Shown here: positions 43,574 to 54,598 of the stretch, one piece after another
Layout: the number at the start of each line of letters is the position of its first letter
Numbering within the stretch: the first letter of the stretch is position 1
Assembly (NCBI GenBank): GCA_023313575.1
Contig: JAJTTP010000001.1
Span: forward strand, 5,208,001 to 5,272,000
Reading direction: 5' to 3'
Length of the DNA: 64,000 nucleotides
Source of the DNA: Eutypella sp. D-1
Taxonomy: Eukaryota; Ascomycota; Sordariomycetes; Xylariales; Diatrypaceae
Translations under genes and position numbers: made by a program
Notes under the pieces: model-generated
Seen by the model: only the letters and a program-made list of their open reading frames with translations
Databases searched by the model: none
Told to the model about the DNA's origin: nothing

Positions 43574-45805
43574 ATGGGTAAGTACTTCTATGATTCGTCG
43601 TTGTTGAGCATGCGAAGGAGCGATATTGCAAGAGCCATATCCGAACCAGTCTGGTCATTGTTGCCGAGCTGGGAGGGCGGAAAGATGTTGGGCGCCAGGT
43701 CCCGTATCCATATAGGATATACATGGACATTTCATCAGTTAATCGCGTTCTCCCCTTCCACGATCGATGAAACTGTTCGAACTTGTTGCATCTCATTCGG
43801 CGGTCCGTTGAACGCGATCCCTTTTTTGGTTGATCTCCCGATTTTTTTCTGCGCACTATCAGCTATATCTGGTTCTTGGAAATACTCGACTATCGTTACG
43901 AACTGCGTCTATCCTGTCAGATGGATAAGTACCTACCATCGTGACAACTTCCAAGCAACCACTCGAAATCACGCGCCTGAAGTGCTCAACTCGAACCGAT
44001 CCAACTGGATTGCGGATCTCCGATCAAATTCCCGCATGTTGTAGTACACACCATGACGGGCCCGGTTCCCAATGTCAGGTCCAGCAGCTTGCGTGCTCAG
44101 GGCAATCGGCCGCTGCCGAACAGCCCTTATGGCAGCATGTTATATGTCGATGCTCCCAGACTTGGTCCCCTGCAAGCCATGGTCTACGACGAACTTTACC
44201 CTCCCGGCTGCATTACGGAAGATGGTACAGGCTGGTCTCTGGGCTCTTGCAATAACTCCTGAGCATATGATACTGACACGACTTTGAACCTACATGGGAT
44301 GGACACTGACTAGAGAAATTATAGCTTCAAACGGTACGTTGGCACAGAGCTTGCCTGCGCTTAACAGTGGCAAGGAGGGGCTCAACATACCAGCACCAGA
44401 GATCTCGCCTTCTGACTTGGTGTCCGTAGCCCCTGCCTCGGGCCTTACTCCATCCACGGCTGCCGCCAACGACAACAAGAACATTGTCCGTAGGAAATTG
44501 ACTGGTTATGTTGGATTCGCCAACCTTCCCAACCAGTGGCACCGCAAGAGCGTCCGTAAGGGGTTCAACTTTAATGTTATGGTCGTCGGTATGTTTCCCC
44601 CCTCGCTGGGTTGCCTTGTTGCGGTTACACTAACATATCTTTAGGTGAATCCGGTCTTGGTAAATCCACGCTCGTCAACACTCTTTTCAACACCTCTCTG
44701 TACCCCCCGAGGGACCGGAAGGGACCGAGCCTTGACATAATACCCAAGACGGTTTCGATCCAGTCTATCAGCGCCGACATCGAGGAGGCTGGCGTCCGCC
44801 TTCGCCTGACCGTCGTCGACACTCCCGGCTTCGGAGACTTCGTCAACAACGACGAATCATGGAGACCCATTGTCGATAACATCGAACAGCGTTACGATGC
44901 TTATCTCGATGCGGAGAATAAGGTCAACCGCATGAACATCGTAGATAACCGCATCCATGCCTGCGTCTTCTTCATCCAGCCCACCGGTCACTCCCTGAAG
45001 CCTCTTGACATCGAGGTCATGCGCCGCCTTCATAACAAGGTCAACTTGATTCCTGTCATCGCCAAGGCGGATACTCTAACCGACGAAGAGATCGCTAGCT
45101 TCAAGTCTCGCGTAAGCATGTTCCAGTCGCTTTTGTTGCTTGCCGAAACTAATATAGATATAATAGATTCTCGCCGACATCAAGCACCACGGTATCCAGA
45201 TCTTCGAGGGCCCCCGCTACGAACTCGACGACGAGGAGACCATCGCTGAGAACAACGAGATCATGTCTAAGGTCCCCTTCGCGGTCGTAGGTGCCAACAA
45301 CGAGGTCACCAACGCCGATGGCCGCAAGGTCCGCGGTCGCAGCTACCCATGGGGTATCATCGAGGTTGACAACGAGGAGCACTGCGACTTTGTCAAGCTT
45401 CGCCAGATGCTTATCCGGACCCACATGGAGGAGCTCAAGGAGCACACCAACAACAACCTGTACGAGAACTACCGTACGGATAAGCTTACCGCCATGGGTG
45501 TCGCTCAAGACCCCAGCGTGTTCAAGGAGGTCAACCCCGCCGTCAAGCAGGAGGAGGAGCGTGCCCTACACGAACAGAAGCTCGCGAAGATGGAAGCCGA
45601 GATGAAGATGGTGTTCCAGCAGAAGGTTGCCGAGAAGGAGAGCAAATTAAAGCAGAGCGAAGAGGAGCTGTATGCTCGTCATCGCGAGATGAAGGAGCAG
45701 CTAGAACGCCAGCGGCTAGAGCTCGAGGAGAAGAAGTCGAGAATCGAGAGCGGCCGGCCGTTGGAGAAGGAAGGCACCAAGCGCAAGGGGTTCTCCCTGC
45801 GTTAA
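43574..45805 (+). CDS. CDC3: septin, Cdc3 orthologue (AspB-type)
   Basis: Five exons proposed: 43574-43577 (ATG G), 44045-44224, 44325-44588, 44645-45111, 45167-45805; 1554 nt, 517 residues, all joins in phase. The conserved block [21 protein letters not shown] (polybasic membrane-binding segment) precedes the GTPase. The P-loop GESGLGKST is split by intron 3; then DTPGFGD and AKAD (G4), and the septin element [14 protein letters not shown]. The C-terminus is a long coiled coil ([21 protein letters not shown] onward) ending KRKGFSLR, as in yeast Cdc3. The protein forms hetero-oligomeric septin filaments at septa and hyphal tips. If the 4-nt first exon is wrong, translation would begin at ATG 44053 and lose four residues. 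The 467-nt first intron is long for this genome. Confidence 0.9.
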
Positions 45806-48434
45806 ACCACCATTTCCTTTCTGCTACGACTCATGTCCGAGCCCTCACGATTCCCATATCCCAGCCTGTCGTTTTTCGATTCTTTCTATTCTCTTTTCAC
45901 ATTCCATCCTTTTAATTGCTCATCACATAATATGCCTCATGAAAACCGTGTTCACGATATTCCCAATGAACACCTTCTGGTCCGTGGTATAAGGGCACAT
46001 TCGACAACGCCAGACTAATGGGAGCCAAATAACCCAGAAGCCGTTGGCGAATCAGTGAAGCCGTCTTTGACTGGTTCTGGAACTGGAAGATCTGTGGGTT
46101 GGTTGTGAGAAGGGTCTACGCGAGTCGCATCTTAACCCTGAACATTTTTATTGCCACACCTTGGACTTCCTCCAATACGGACATACCTACCGATGGAGAG
46201 TTGAAGAAGGGTGGGAGGTTGTGTCTCCAGCTAATGGACGTCAAAGGGCGACCACGTCCCCTTGATTGTGGAATCGCCTGTCAGCATTGCCTAAGATCAA
46301 CCCTCGTCTTTTAGAATGGAGCAGTTAGTCAGGCCTTGGAGCAGTACGCCCTGCTACACGTTCCTTCGATCACTTATTCCTATTCAGCTTGCTAGCATCA
46401 TGGAATGGGCAGAGAACATGTCTCGGTCTGGTGTGATCGAGGATGGGCCGAAGGAATAATGTGTCAACAGAAAGTTCTTCTCGTTTGACCGCTACTAGAT
46501 GTCTGTATTTTAGGAGGGCACTCAAGACCTTGACCGCTCCGGGATGGTTTTGTATCTGCACCCAACAGGTCTCGCTGGCCTGGGCCATCTTCGGGGGAGG
46601 GTAGGGGAAGGGAGAGGAAGGGGAGAGGTGTTCACGTACTTTTTTTTAAACCCACGTCTAGTCGTTGGTGGCTGGCCTCTCATGTTTCTTATGTCGCGAA
46701 AAAAAAAAACGTTTCGGCAATTTTAGTCGTTTCCTTATTTTTTTGTCCGTTTGTAGCTGCGATATGTTATTCCCTGTGTGTGTTTTGTTTTTTTCTAGTC
46801 TTTTAAAAGTCGTCTGCGTTTTTTTAAATGGGATGATTGTCTCTACCTAGAACTCGCCCGTGCTTGCTTGCTTCTTGCCCCCCTCCGGATGTGTTCAACA
46901 TGTGAGTGGAGTCGATGCCGAATGCCGTTGTAGCTTGGTATATATCTCGGGCGTCCGTCCTTGCGCCGCTAGGAAGGTAAAGAGGTTTGTAAGCTGGACG
47001 TATATATATATAGCGTATGGCTAGGCTGGGTTTACACTACTCTGGGTTTTACCTAAAAAAGAAAGAAAAACCCTAAATAGTCGGATGAGTATATATATGT
47101 ATATATGTGCCTCTCATTTCATAGAGTGATTGTGTAGTACGGGTCCCCATCACTAGCTGAAAGGCCCCCCCCCCCCCCGTTCTAGAGCAAGCAAGCAGGC
47201 TAGACTTTCCGGTTGTCCTGTCCTTTTCCCAATAGGAATTCAAGGGTAAGAGGGCAGGCAGACACCGTAGCGGGTTGGGCTTACATAGTTTACCAACAAC
47301 CGTCACAGTACGTACGGGGGGTTACGGATTCCGTTTTCCGTCCGTTGTTCTCTGTTATTGCTATAGTTTGGTTGGTTGGTTGTTCGCTTGTTGTGATATA
47401 TACACCGGGCGGGCAGGCAGGCAGGCAGTTAGTTACCTAAGTAATTCATTCGAGCTTGCAGCACCACGGATAAGCAAAGTAAGCCTTTCTTCCCCCTTTC
47501 TTGTCTCCCTTGCCCCCGCCCGCTTACCCTGTACCTGTATGGCTAGACAGGTTTGGCAAATAGACACTAGGTAGTAGGTAAGTGAAAGTCAATGGCTTGG
47601 GGTGTGGCTTGTCTATCTGATTTAACTCTTGGGCTAGAAGGGCAGGCAGGTATGCTGATCTGTTGTTTAGTTCTCGTGTCAATATGCTATGTTGCGGTGG
47701 AAAGGGAGGAGGGACTGTGCAGGATTTATGGTGTAGGTGGACGACTGTAGGCAGATAGATGTCTGAGCTTGAGAATTGTGTTTTGTGTGAAAGGAGTTTC
47801 AGTCAGGTAGAAAGTTTAGCTGCACTCCCCCCCACCCCCTTCCCATTTCTTCTTTCGGTATTGTACTGTTATCGTATCGTATCATATCGTATTGTATTGA
47901 TTTTGTAATTTATTGTACACGGATCTTTTCATCTATAGGACATAGATAATACATGAAGGGAGGGCGGACTCCTTTTTTTGAGAGATCTGGTTTCCCTTAT
48001 CGACGGACACCCCGGAGTTGGGACCACGGATGGGGCAGGCGAAGGCCAGACCTTCTAGATCTCCTATCATCTTGCCGTTGATCCTTGGACCTGTCTGCCT
48101 TGCCGCGACGTTGTTTGTTGATATGGGACTGGGCACCCCTGCCCTTCCACATCTCGTCTAGTATCCTTTCCCTTTTTTCCTTTTTCTTTTTGATTCAAAA
48201 TCATCGTCCCCAGCCCTATTTCCCCTGGCCGATCGTTTCGTGCCCATATCATGCATATATACACTTGCATTGCCTCCTCTCCCCATGCCTTGCTTTCTAC
48301 TTCGGAAAATAGGTACGAGAAGAAAGGAGGGGTGGGAAACATGAACCTATCTACAGCACCCAGCCCCGTCCGCATGCAACCAAAGCAGCAACAAAAAAAA
48401 AGCCTCGCCCCCTTTCCCTATCCCCATTCCCCGT
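45806..48434. other. intergenic, 2.6 kb
   Basis: Convergent 3' flanks of CDC3 (+) and the uS4m gene (-). No gene supported. It has a C14 run (47165-47178), a GCAG tetranucleotide run (about 47,409-47,428) and T-rich 3'-UTR-like DNA after the septin stop. A (CGTAT)n-like patch lies near 47,870-47,900. Confidence 0.55.
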
Positions 48435-50055
48435 TTACCGCCGCCTTAGGTACCAGTTGAAGGCGAGCTGGTTGATGGAGAAGGGATAAGGGGTGGGGAC
48501 CTCGGCGGAGCCGACACGGGCGACGGGGTGGCGGAGATAGACGGCGGAGCAGATGTTCTGGTTGACCTCGAGGTAGCGGGGGATGAAGGCGAAGGGCGAC
48601 ATGAACTCGCGGGGCTTCCAGGGGGTCTTGTACGGCTTGCTGGGGTCGACCGGGTTGTCCATCTCCTCCTGGATCAGCCGCTCCAGCGCCCTGCGCTCCT
48701 CGTTCGATAGCTCGTCGATCGATGTCAGTGAGCGCCTCTCTTCCGCCTCCTCCTCCGGGTTGTCCTTGTGCGGCAAATACGCGGTCTTCAGGTAATGCTC
48801 TTGAACGTTGTAGGTAGGCAGCGGCTCTAGGGGGGAGGTGTTCGGGGAGATCGCCAGCTGGCGCACGACCCTGGCCAGCTCGCGGGCGATATGGCTGCCG
48901 GTCTCGTTGGGACGGCCGGCACGCGAGAGTAGCTTCTGTGTCTCCTTGACGAAGTTCCGCAGCTTCTGCTTCTGCTTCGCGCTGACGTCTCTCTCGGTGA
49001 CGATCTCGCGCGCCTGCTTCACGAGCCCCTGCAGCCGGTCCCGCGTCGCCTTCAGGTCCTCCTTCTCGGGGTCCGCCGCGTCTGTGGTGTCGGGGTCCTG
49101 GTTCTTCGCTGGCGCTGGCGGCTGGGCCTCTTCCTCGGCTGCCTCGGCCTCCGCTTCTGTCTCCACCTCTTCCTCTTCCTCTACCTCACCCGCGGCGGCG
49201 GATTTCCGGGGTTTCCACGGCTTGCCCGTCTTCTTCTTCTTCTTTTGTTCGAGTTCGGGTCGCTTCTGCTGGCCCGTCGCTAGCATGACCATGTCGGGGT
49301 CGACTTGGAACATGTCGCCGGGGTTAAGTCTGTAGGCGGGGTAGGGCATCTGTTTGGTAAAAGGTAGGTTAGTATCAGGTCTACTAGCTGGGGGTGAAAA
49401 AAAACCTCCATAGAGAGTAAGAAGAAGGGAAGGAAAGAGAGAGAGAGAGAGAGAACTCACCACCTTGCCATTGACCTTGACCTTCCCATGGACACACATC
49501 TGCCTAGCCTGACGAGCACTGCTGGCGAACATGGCGCGGAAGACCGCGATGTCGAGTCGGCGCTCCATGGGGGCGAATGTCATCTGCATGTAAGGGGTGT
49601 GGACGCGCGGTTCAACCTTTTCGACATTCCAGTCGGGCCTCTCGTCCTTGCCGGAACCGCGGCCGGCAGCAAGCTCGGAGCCGTCGTTGCGGGCCATGTA
49701 GGCCGGGTCCATGTCGACGACGCCCAACAAGCGGCGACTGAACATGCGCTCCCACTTGCGCTCGACGACGTGTTCGCCGTGGTAGCCCCGCAGCATTCCC
49801 TTGGCCTGCCACTTCTGCTGGAAGAAGGTCTCATGGCTCTTCGACCCAATTTTGGGATCCCGCATCCGGAAGATGTTGAAGAGGTTGTACTTGTTCCATG
49901 TCTGTCGGATTTTCTATATATGTGCAGGAAATGAGAGAGCGAGATATGTCAGTCAGATGTATGTTTGTTTGCGTGCGTGTATTTAAGTCAAATTTGGGTC
50001 AAATTTTGGTGCAACTTACCGGTCTTTTCAGACCATGAAATCTCCTAGGCTTCAT
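48435..50055 (-). CDS. NAM9: mitochondrial small-subunit ribosomal protein uS4m (Nam9-like)
   Basis: Three exons: 50055-50020, 49913-49461, 49349-48435 (1404 nt, 467 residues). The first 12 codons (MKPRRFHGLKRP) splice to KIRQTWNKYNLFNIFR, the usual fungal uS4m start. The S4 RNA-binding domain is seen as MERRLDIAVFRAMFASSARQ, then ARQMCVHGKVKVNGKVV, continuing MPYPAYRLNPGDMFQVDP after intron 2. A long Lys/Glu-rich insertion and a fungal C-terminal extension (ending FNWYLRRR) follow. It binds mitochondrial small-subunit rRNA and is needed for mitochondrial translation. Intron 2 (49460-49350, 111 nt) is divisible by three and free of stops, so the ORF reads through it. It is nevertheless placed in the middle of the S4 domain and has GTGAGT and CAAACAG ends, so I treat it as an intron. 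Confidence 0.9.
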
Positions 50056-50751
50056 ATTTTGGCCCTCTGGATGTGTGTTGAGGGGGGAGGGGGGAAAGGG
50101 AAGGGGAGGGGAGTATGTTAAAGTTAAGGGAAGGAGACTGGAAGTGACCGTTCGATAAAATATGCGTCGTCGTTCCCCCCTTACAATTTCACCCACCAAT
50201 TCGCAATCCGCAATTCGGTGTTCTGAGTTGCCCGCGCGCAATCTTTAAAAAGGCTTTTGGAAATTTTTGGGTTGAGGTACGCCAAGCCTGTAAAAAGTAC
50301 TTAAAGGTTGGAGCTTTACGTAGGAAGTACCTTCAGCTTTGAACATATTGAGGTACCCACCGTAGGTACTTTACTTACACTATTAGGTATCGATAGCCGG
50401 CCACATATGCACTGCCACATTAGTATAGTTCGTTGGAGCTACAAAAGCCACACTAGCTTTCTTAGGCATGTCTCCCTTCTACCCCTTTCTTCAGCATCGA
50501 ATAACTAGGGGGCAATAGGATATATCGAATTCAAGAACACTCACATAGCTTGATGTAATTCTTGCTGTTCCATAAAGACCGCATCCAGTCTCCCGCCGAG
50601 ATTTATTGAGTTGCTCTTGCAAATGAAACTGATGCATTGTCCAGTCCATAGTAATGACCCTTGGAGATCCAAAACCATAATATTATTACCCCTTTTTGAT
50701 CTAACGAATACCCTGTAACTTTTGCTCATAGCCATTGTTGTCGGCCATCCT
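50056..50751. other. intergenic
   Basis: Upstream flank of the uS4m gene. A pyrimidine/purine-rich patch (about 50,080-50,115) and TAGGTA words are present. No supported gene. Confidence 0.5.
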
Positions 50752-51660
50752 TCAAGCTTCCTCATAAACTTCCTCCTTGACTGTAGCCATCGCTGTAAGT
50801 TCGATCAAGCCCCTAACGGCAGCGAGTCTGTCGGCTAGCGCATTCCAGAGCTCCTCCAGTGTCGTCTTGGAGGGTTTCCCCCTTTTCTTCTTCCTCTCCT
50901 CCTGAGGACTGATAAACGGACTTCAAGGCACATAGCGGTGTAGTGTAACATCGTGTATGGTGCCATCAATATGTAGGTGCCTATGGCAGGCCTGCCGCGC
51001 AAACTGATGGGCGAAGGTTGGAACGGGTGGTGTGGCAGAGCAGGGGCGATTCATATTTCAGGGCTAGACGGAAGGGGCATAACCACGTAAAACAGATCCA
51101 ACAATAGAGCGTCAAGACTGAATTCAAGGCCCGTGCCATCGTTTCTGAGGAACCATTTGTCAGTCTCTCTACGCCATATTCGGCTTAACGAGAGAGGTCA
51201 GAAGAAGGACAAACGAAAAGAAAAGAAAAGACGACATAGATTGCTATGGCAGGTAGGTACTAAATATATCATAAGAGTGACCTACCGTTGAAAGTCTATC
51301 GTTATATGGTATCCCTCTCGCCACATCTCTGCATTTACTGCAACCCAATCCCTAACTACTCCTCTGGCGGGTTGATCCGAGGCTCTCCACTCGCCATGCC
51401 AATAGATGTTGAATATGAGGTCGTACGCGACCTTGGGCCCCCACTCTACCTCATCCTACAGATTGAGGGGGGACATGCCTGTCGGTTCGTCGGCGTCCGA
51501 TGGAGTTCACTCGTCCACGTTTTCAACATAGAAGCATATGATTGTAGGCTTGCAAGAAGGGGGATCTAGATGTTGCGTATTAAGAGAAGTTGGATCGAGA
51601 GCTGAGAGTAGGGCCGTTTACTTTTGCGAAGTTCGCTTGGTAAAAGTTGCAGGAGGTCAT
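50752..51660 (-). pseudogene. unrecognised multi-exon coding remnant or unannotated gene
   Basis: Coding-like segments on the minus strand. Segment B, 51455-51286, reads DEVEWGPKVAYDLIFNIYWH and continues through WVAVNAEMWREGYHITIDFQ. It has a good donor (CG|GTAGGT) and joins in phase, across a 141-nt intron ending CTCAG, to segment C (51144-51051: NDGTGLEFSLDALLLDLFYV, stop TGA). Segment D, 50901-50752, follows a TCCTCAG acceptor and reads EERKKKRGKPSKTTLEELWN to a TGA (49 residues, very coding-like). Upstream, the frame of B is interrupted by TAG and TGA. An alternative first exon (51660-51622) splices neatly but to another frame. I recognise no family. Either the gene has decayed or I have not found its introns. 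No transposon hallmarks are visible. Confidence 0.4.
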
Positions 51661-53171
51661 GGGGTTGTTGACTGTAATTCTTCTGATACGATTTTCCAGC
51701 TTAAGGATGCCTAGGATGGCAGTTGCCTTGTTACAATGAGAATTACATAACCATTACCGGTATAAGCGAAGCACGACTATATATTTTCATAAATCTATTT
51801 TGTGCCTGAGGGGCAAGCGTGTCAACGAAGGCAGGCGCCATCTGCTCTTGGTCGACACCGCAACTTTTCAAATCCAGGGAGGGAAGGAATAACGTAGAGT
51901 TTGCAAGCACCCGTGGAATGTATGGTTGCCCCCATTCTGTTCATGCCAATAATCAATGGAACGAGTTTTAAGGCTGTGAATATGCTAACACATCAGGGAG
52001 AAGGAGTCTTGTAATCTGGTAGGGAGATGATTGGTATATATACCTACCTAGCCGAGAGATGCCCGGCTTGTTGTTCATGCCGGAAGCTCGCGGGATTGGT
52101 TGCCCGCTGTGAGCTCCTAGTGGACATTCTCCCTTAGGTTGCAGGTTCAGAGTTGAGTAGGAGGGCCCCCGAGGTCGAGGACACACCCCGTGCGTGCCTG
52201 CTGTCCAAATTTAACGCACAAAAATGATGTGTCGACCGACAATGGTCTAGCCCGCACCTAGTCAGCTAAGGCCCTAGGTATACCATGCCGTACTCTTGAC
52301 ACGGCGGGGGCGCAAGAAGTCATTGCTGGGACTCGCGCGGTTCGTGATATATATATTGTTAGTGATTCAGGGGCCAATGCTGTAAGCAGCCCACTTGGCA
52401 TGGTAAGCTCGCTCGGAGGAAAGCAGTATCTGCCTGTATGACATCTTGCGATGATAGCGTTCCCATTCTGAAACTGCTAGATGGATATCTGATACGTAGA
52501 ACATGGGCCCGAAGCTCACGCGTGCATTCAATGGCCACGAGATATTGGCCGCGAGAGAAAAGAACAACGACGGGAAAAAAAAGCGCAGGCACAGAGTTAA
52601 GAAGTCAGGTTGTTGGAATTAACTTAAAAAAAACGACCTAATTACGGTATCGTATCGTATCGTATCGTATCGCATCGCATGACCAGACAGATAGAAAGAA
52701 GACGAAGAGAAATCCGGGGGCCCTTTGGTACCGCCATAAAGACCCCCCTCCCTGTGTCTGGTTTTACTTTTGAGACGGGAAGCGCTCTCGAAAAAGTCTT
52801 TTCCGACCAACAGCAACAACAAAAACTACTCTCTTAGATTCGATCGATTGATCGATGAACATCAAGCAAACCCCCACGACACCAACGCCATTATCCGAAC
52901 GGAAGAATTTTACCCGTGGGGAAGAGAGAGAGAAAGAAACAATAACGACAGATGCCGTAACTTTGTTTGTGTTTGTTTGTTTGTTGCCCCCGTCTCCGTC
53001 CGACGTCGCTGCTGGGAGACAAAGACAAGATCAAGCACCAGTCCCTGTGAATAGCGTCGGATATGCATGCATGCAGCAAGGAATTAAACCATCGACATAA
53101 ACTTGCTTTTTTGAATGTCTGAAGTATGGGCCACCGGATGACAAAGACAGGGTGAAGTTACTTCCAGATGT
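51661..53171. other. intergenic, 1.5 kb
   Basis: No gene supported. A (CGTAT)n repeat occurs at about 52,648-52,670, degenerating to CGCAT. The right end is the 3' flank of the La gene. Confidence 0.55.
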
Positions 53172-54598
53172 CTACGCGGTCTCAGCAGCAACCTCCTTCT
53201 GATCGACCTTCTTGGCCGGGTGCTCGCTAGCCGCGTTACCGTCGTCTTCTCGTGCGCGCTTGCCGGCGGACTCATTCTCCTTAATGATCTTGGACCCCTC
53301 GGCACTAGTGTGGATCTTAGGGCGGCCGACCTCGCGGTCGTCGACGGGCTCCTCTTGGGTAGATCGCCCGTTGTCTCCTCCGCGATCCCGGCCACCGCCA
53401 CGGCCGCCGCGGTGGAAGCCCCGGCCCCGACCGCGATCGTTCCCGCCACGGCCGCCGCGACCGCCGCGACCACCACGGCGATCGCCAAAGCCGTTCTTCT
53501 GGTCGTGATCGCGACGCTTCTTCCAGTCATCGGAGTTGCCGCGGAAGTTTCCTCGTCCGCGGCCGGGCTTGCCGCCCCGCCCCCCGTTGAATTTCCGGGA
53601 GCTATTGGGGACCGTGATTCCGTTTTTGATGTCCTCATTCTTCTGGCGCATGTAGTCGAGTTTCGACAGGATCTGGAGAGGATGGTCTTTCCACCTGGGC
53701 TCAGGGTCGAGCTCCAGGAACTTCTCGGCAGTCTCCTTGTCTGCCCACTCCACAAAGACGGATCCCTTGAAGGTCTTGTCCTCAAGGCGACGCAGACGGA
53801 CAGAGTTGAAGGTGCCGTACTTGGCGAAGAAGGCCTCGATGTCGAACTGCGTAGAGGGCTCCTCATCCCCGAAACCCTTAACGTAGATGCTGCGGTCCTC
53901 TACCTTCTGCCGCTTGGCCGCATCGTACGGATGCTTTCGTCGCACGGTCTCCTTGCCCTCCTCGCCTTCGATCACGAGAAACTTGCTGGCTTTTAGAGCT
54001 GCGACTACGGCGGAATACGGCTGGAATCGACGCATGCGCTTGAAACTGCAGATGTCCGACAGCGGCACCGGCTTGTTCTCCTCGCCGCCGACCTTCTCCC
54101 ACAGATGAGTATCGAGGGGCAGGTTGCTGTCTCCGAAGTAGAACTCGACCTGCAAAATTGAAATTAGGAATTGTATACGGGAGCACAAATTGGACTTTAA
54201 TTTCCTCGTACCTGGGTACGAATCAAGTCCGGGTTGTCTGTCTCGGGAAGAGTCGACGGGTCAAACTTGATGTTCTTTTTCCGCTCAGAGTTCCGGACCC
54301 CGCTAGTTTTCAACATGCCCTCGGGAGGGTGCCTGATAGATCGTAACTTCTTAGTAGTCTTGGCCTTGCCGCCATCTACTTCTGCGACGGCATCTTGTTC
54401 CGTCGAGGCCTTCTCGTCGGTCTTCTCGTCGGTCTGCTCAGGAGCTTCGACAGCCTCGGGCTCGGCATCGGCGATCTCAACATCGTTGTCTTGGGCAGGG
54501 GCGTCGACGATTTTAACGTCAGAATCCGCGGCAGGCGCCTCGACAGGTGCTTCAACAACCTCGACAGCCTCGGCGGGCTTGGTCTCTTGGTCGCCCAT
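53172..54598 (-). CDS. LHP1: La protein (Lhp1-like RNA chaperone)
   Basis: Two exons, 54598-54212 and 54149-53172 (1365 nt, 454 residues). The 62-nt intron (GTACGA...TGCAG) interrupts the La motif between IRTQ and VEFYFGDSNLP. The N-terminal 90 residues are acidic and Ala/Glu-rich. The La motif follows (VEFYFGDSNLPLDTHLWEKV, then FKRMRRFQPYSAVVAALKAS), then an RRM with RNP2 SIYVKGF and RNP1 KGSVFVEW. The C-terminal third is an RGG/GRG-rich tail, then a short Lys/Glu-rich end. La binds the 3' UUU-OH ends of nascent RNA polymerase III transcripts (tRNA, U6) and aids their folding in the nucleus. MGDQETKP is taken as the start; an in-frame Met six codons upstream is less likely. A 5'-leader intron between about 54,942 and 54,627 is possible. 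Confidence 0.93.

Noticed and set aside
51288..51569. 93-codon plus-strand ORF.
   Set aside because: The opposite strand has the more protein-like reading with a phase-preserving intron; the plus ORF appears to be its shadow.
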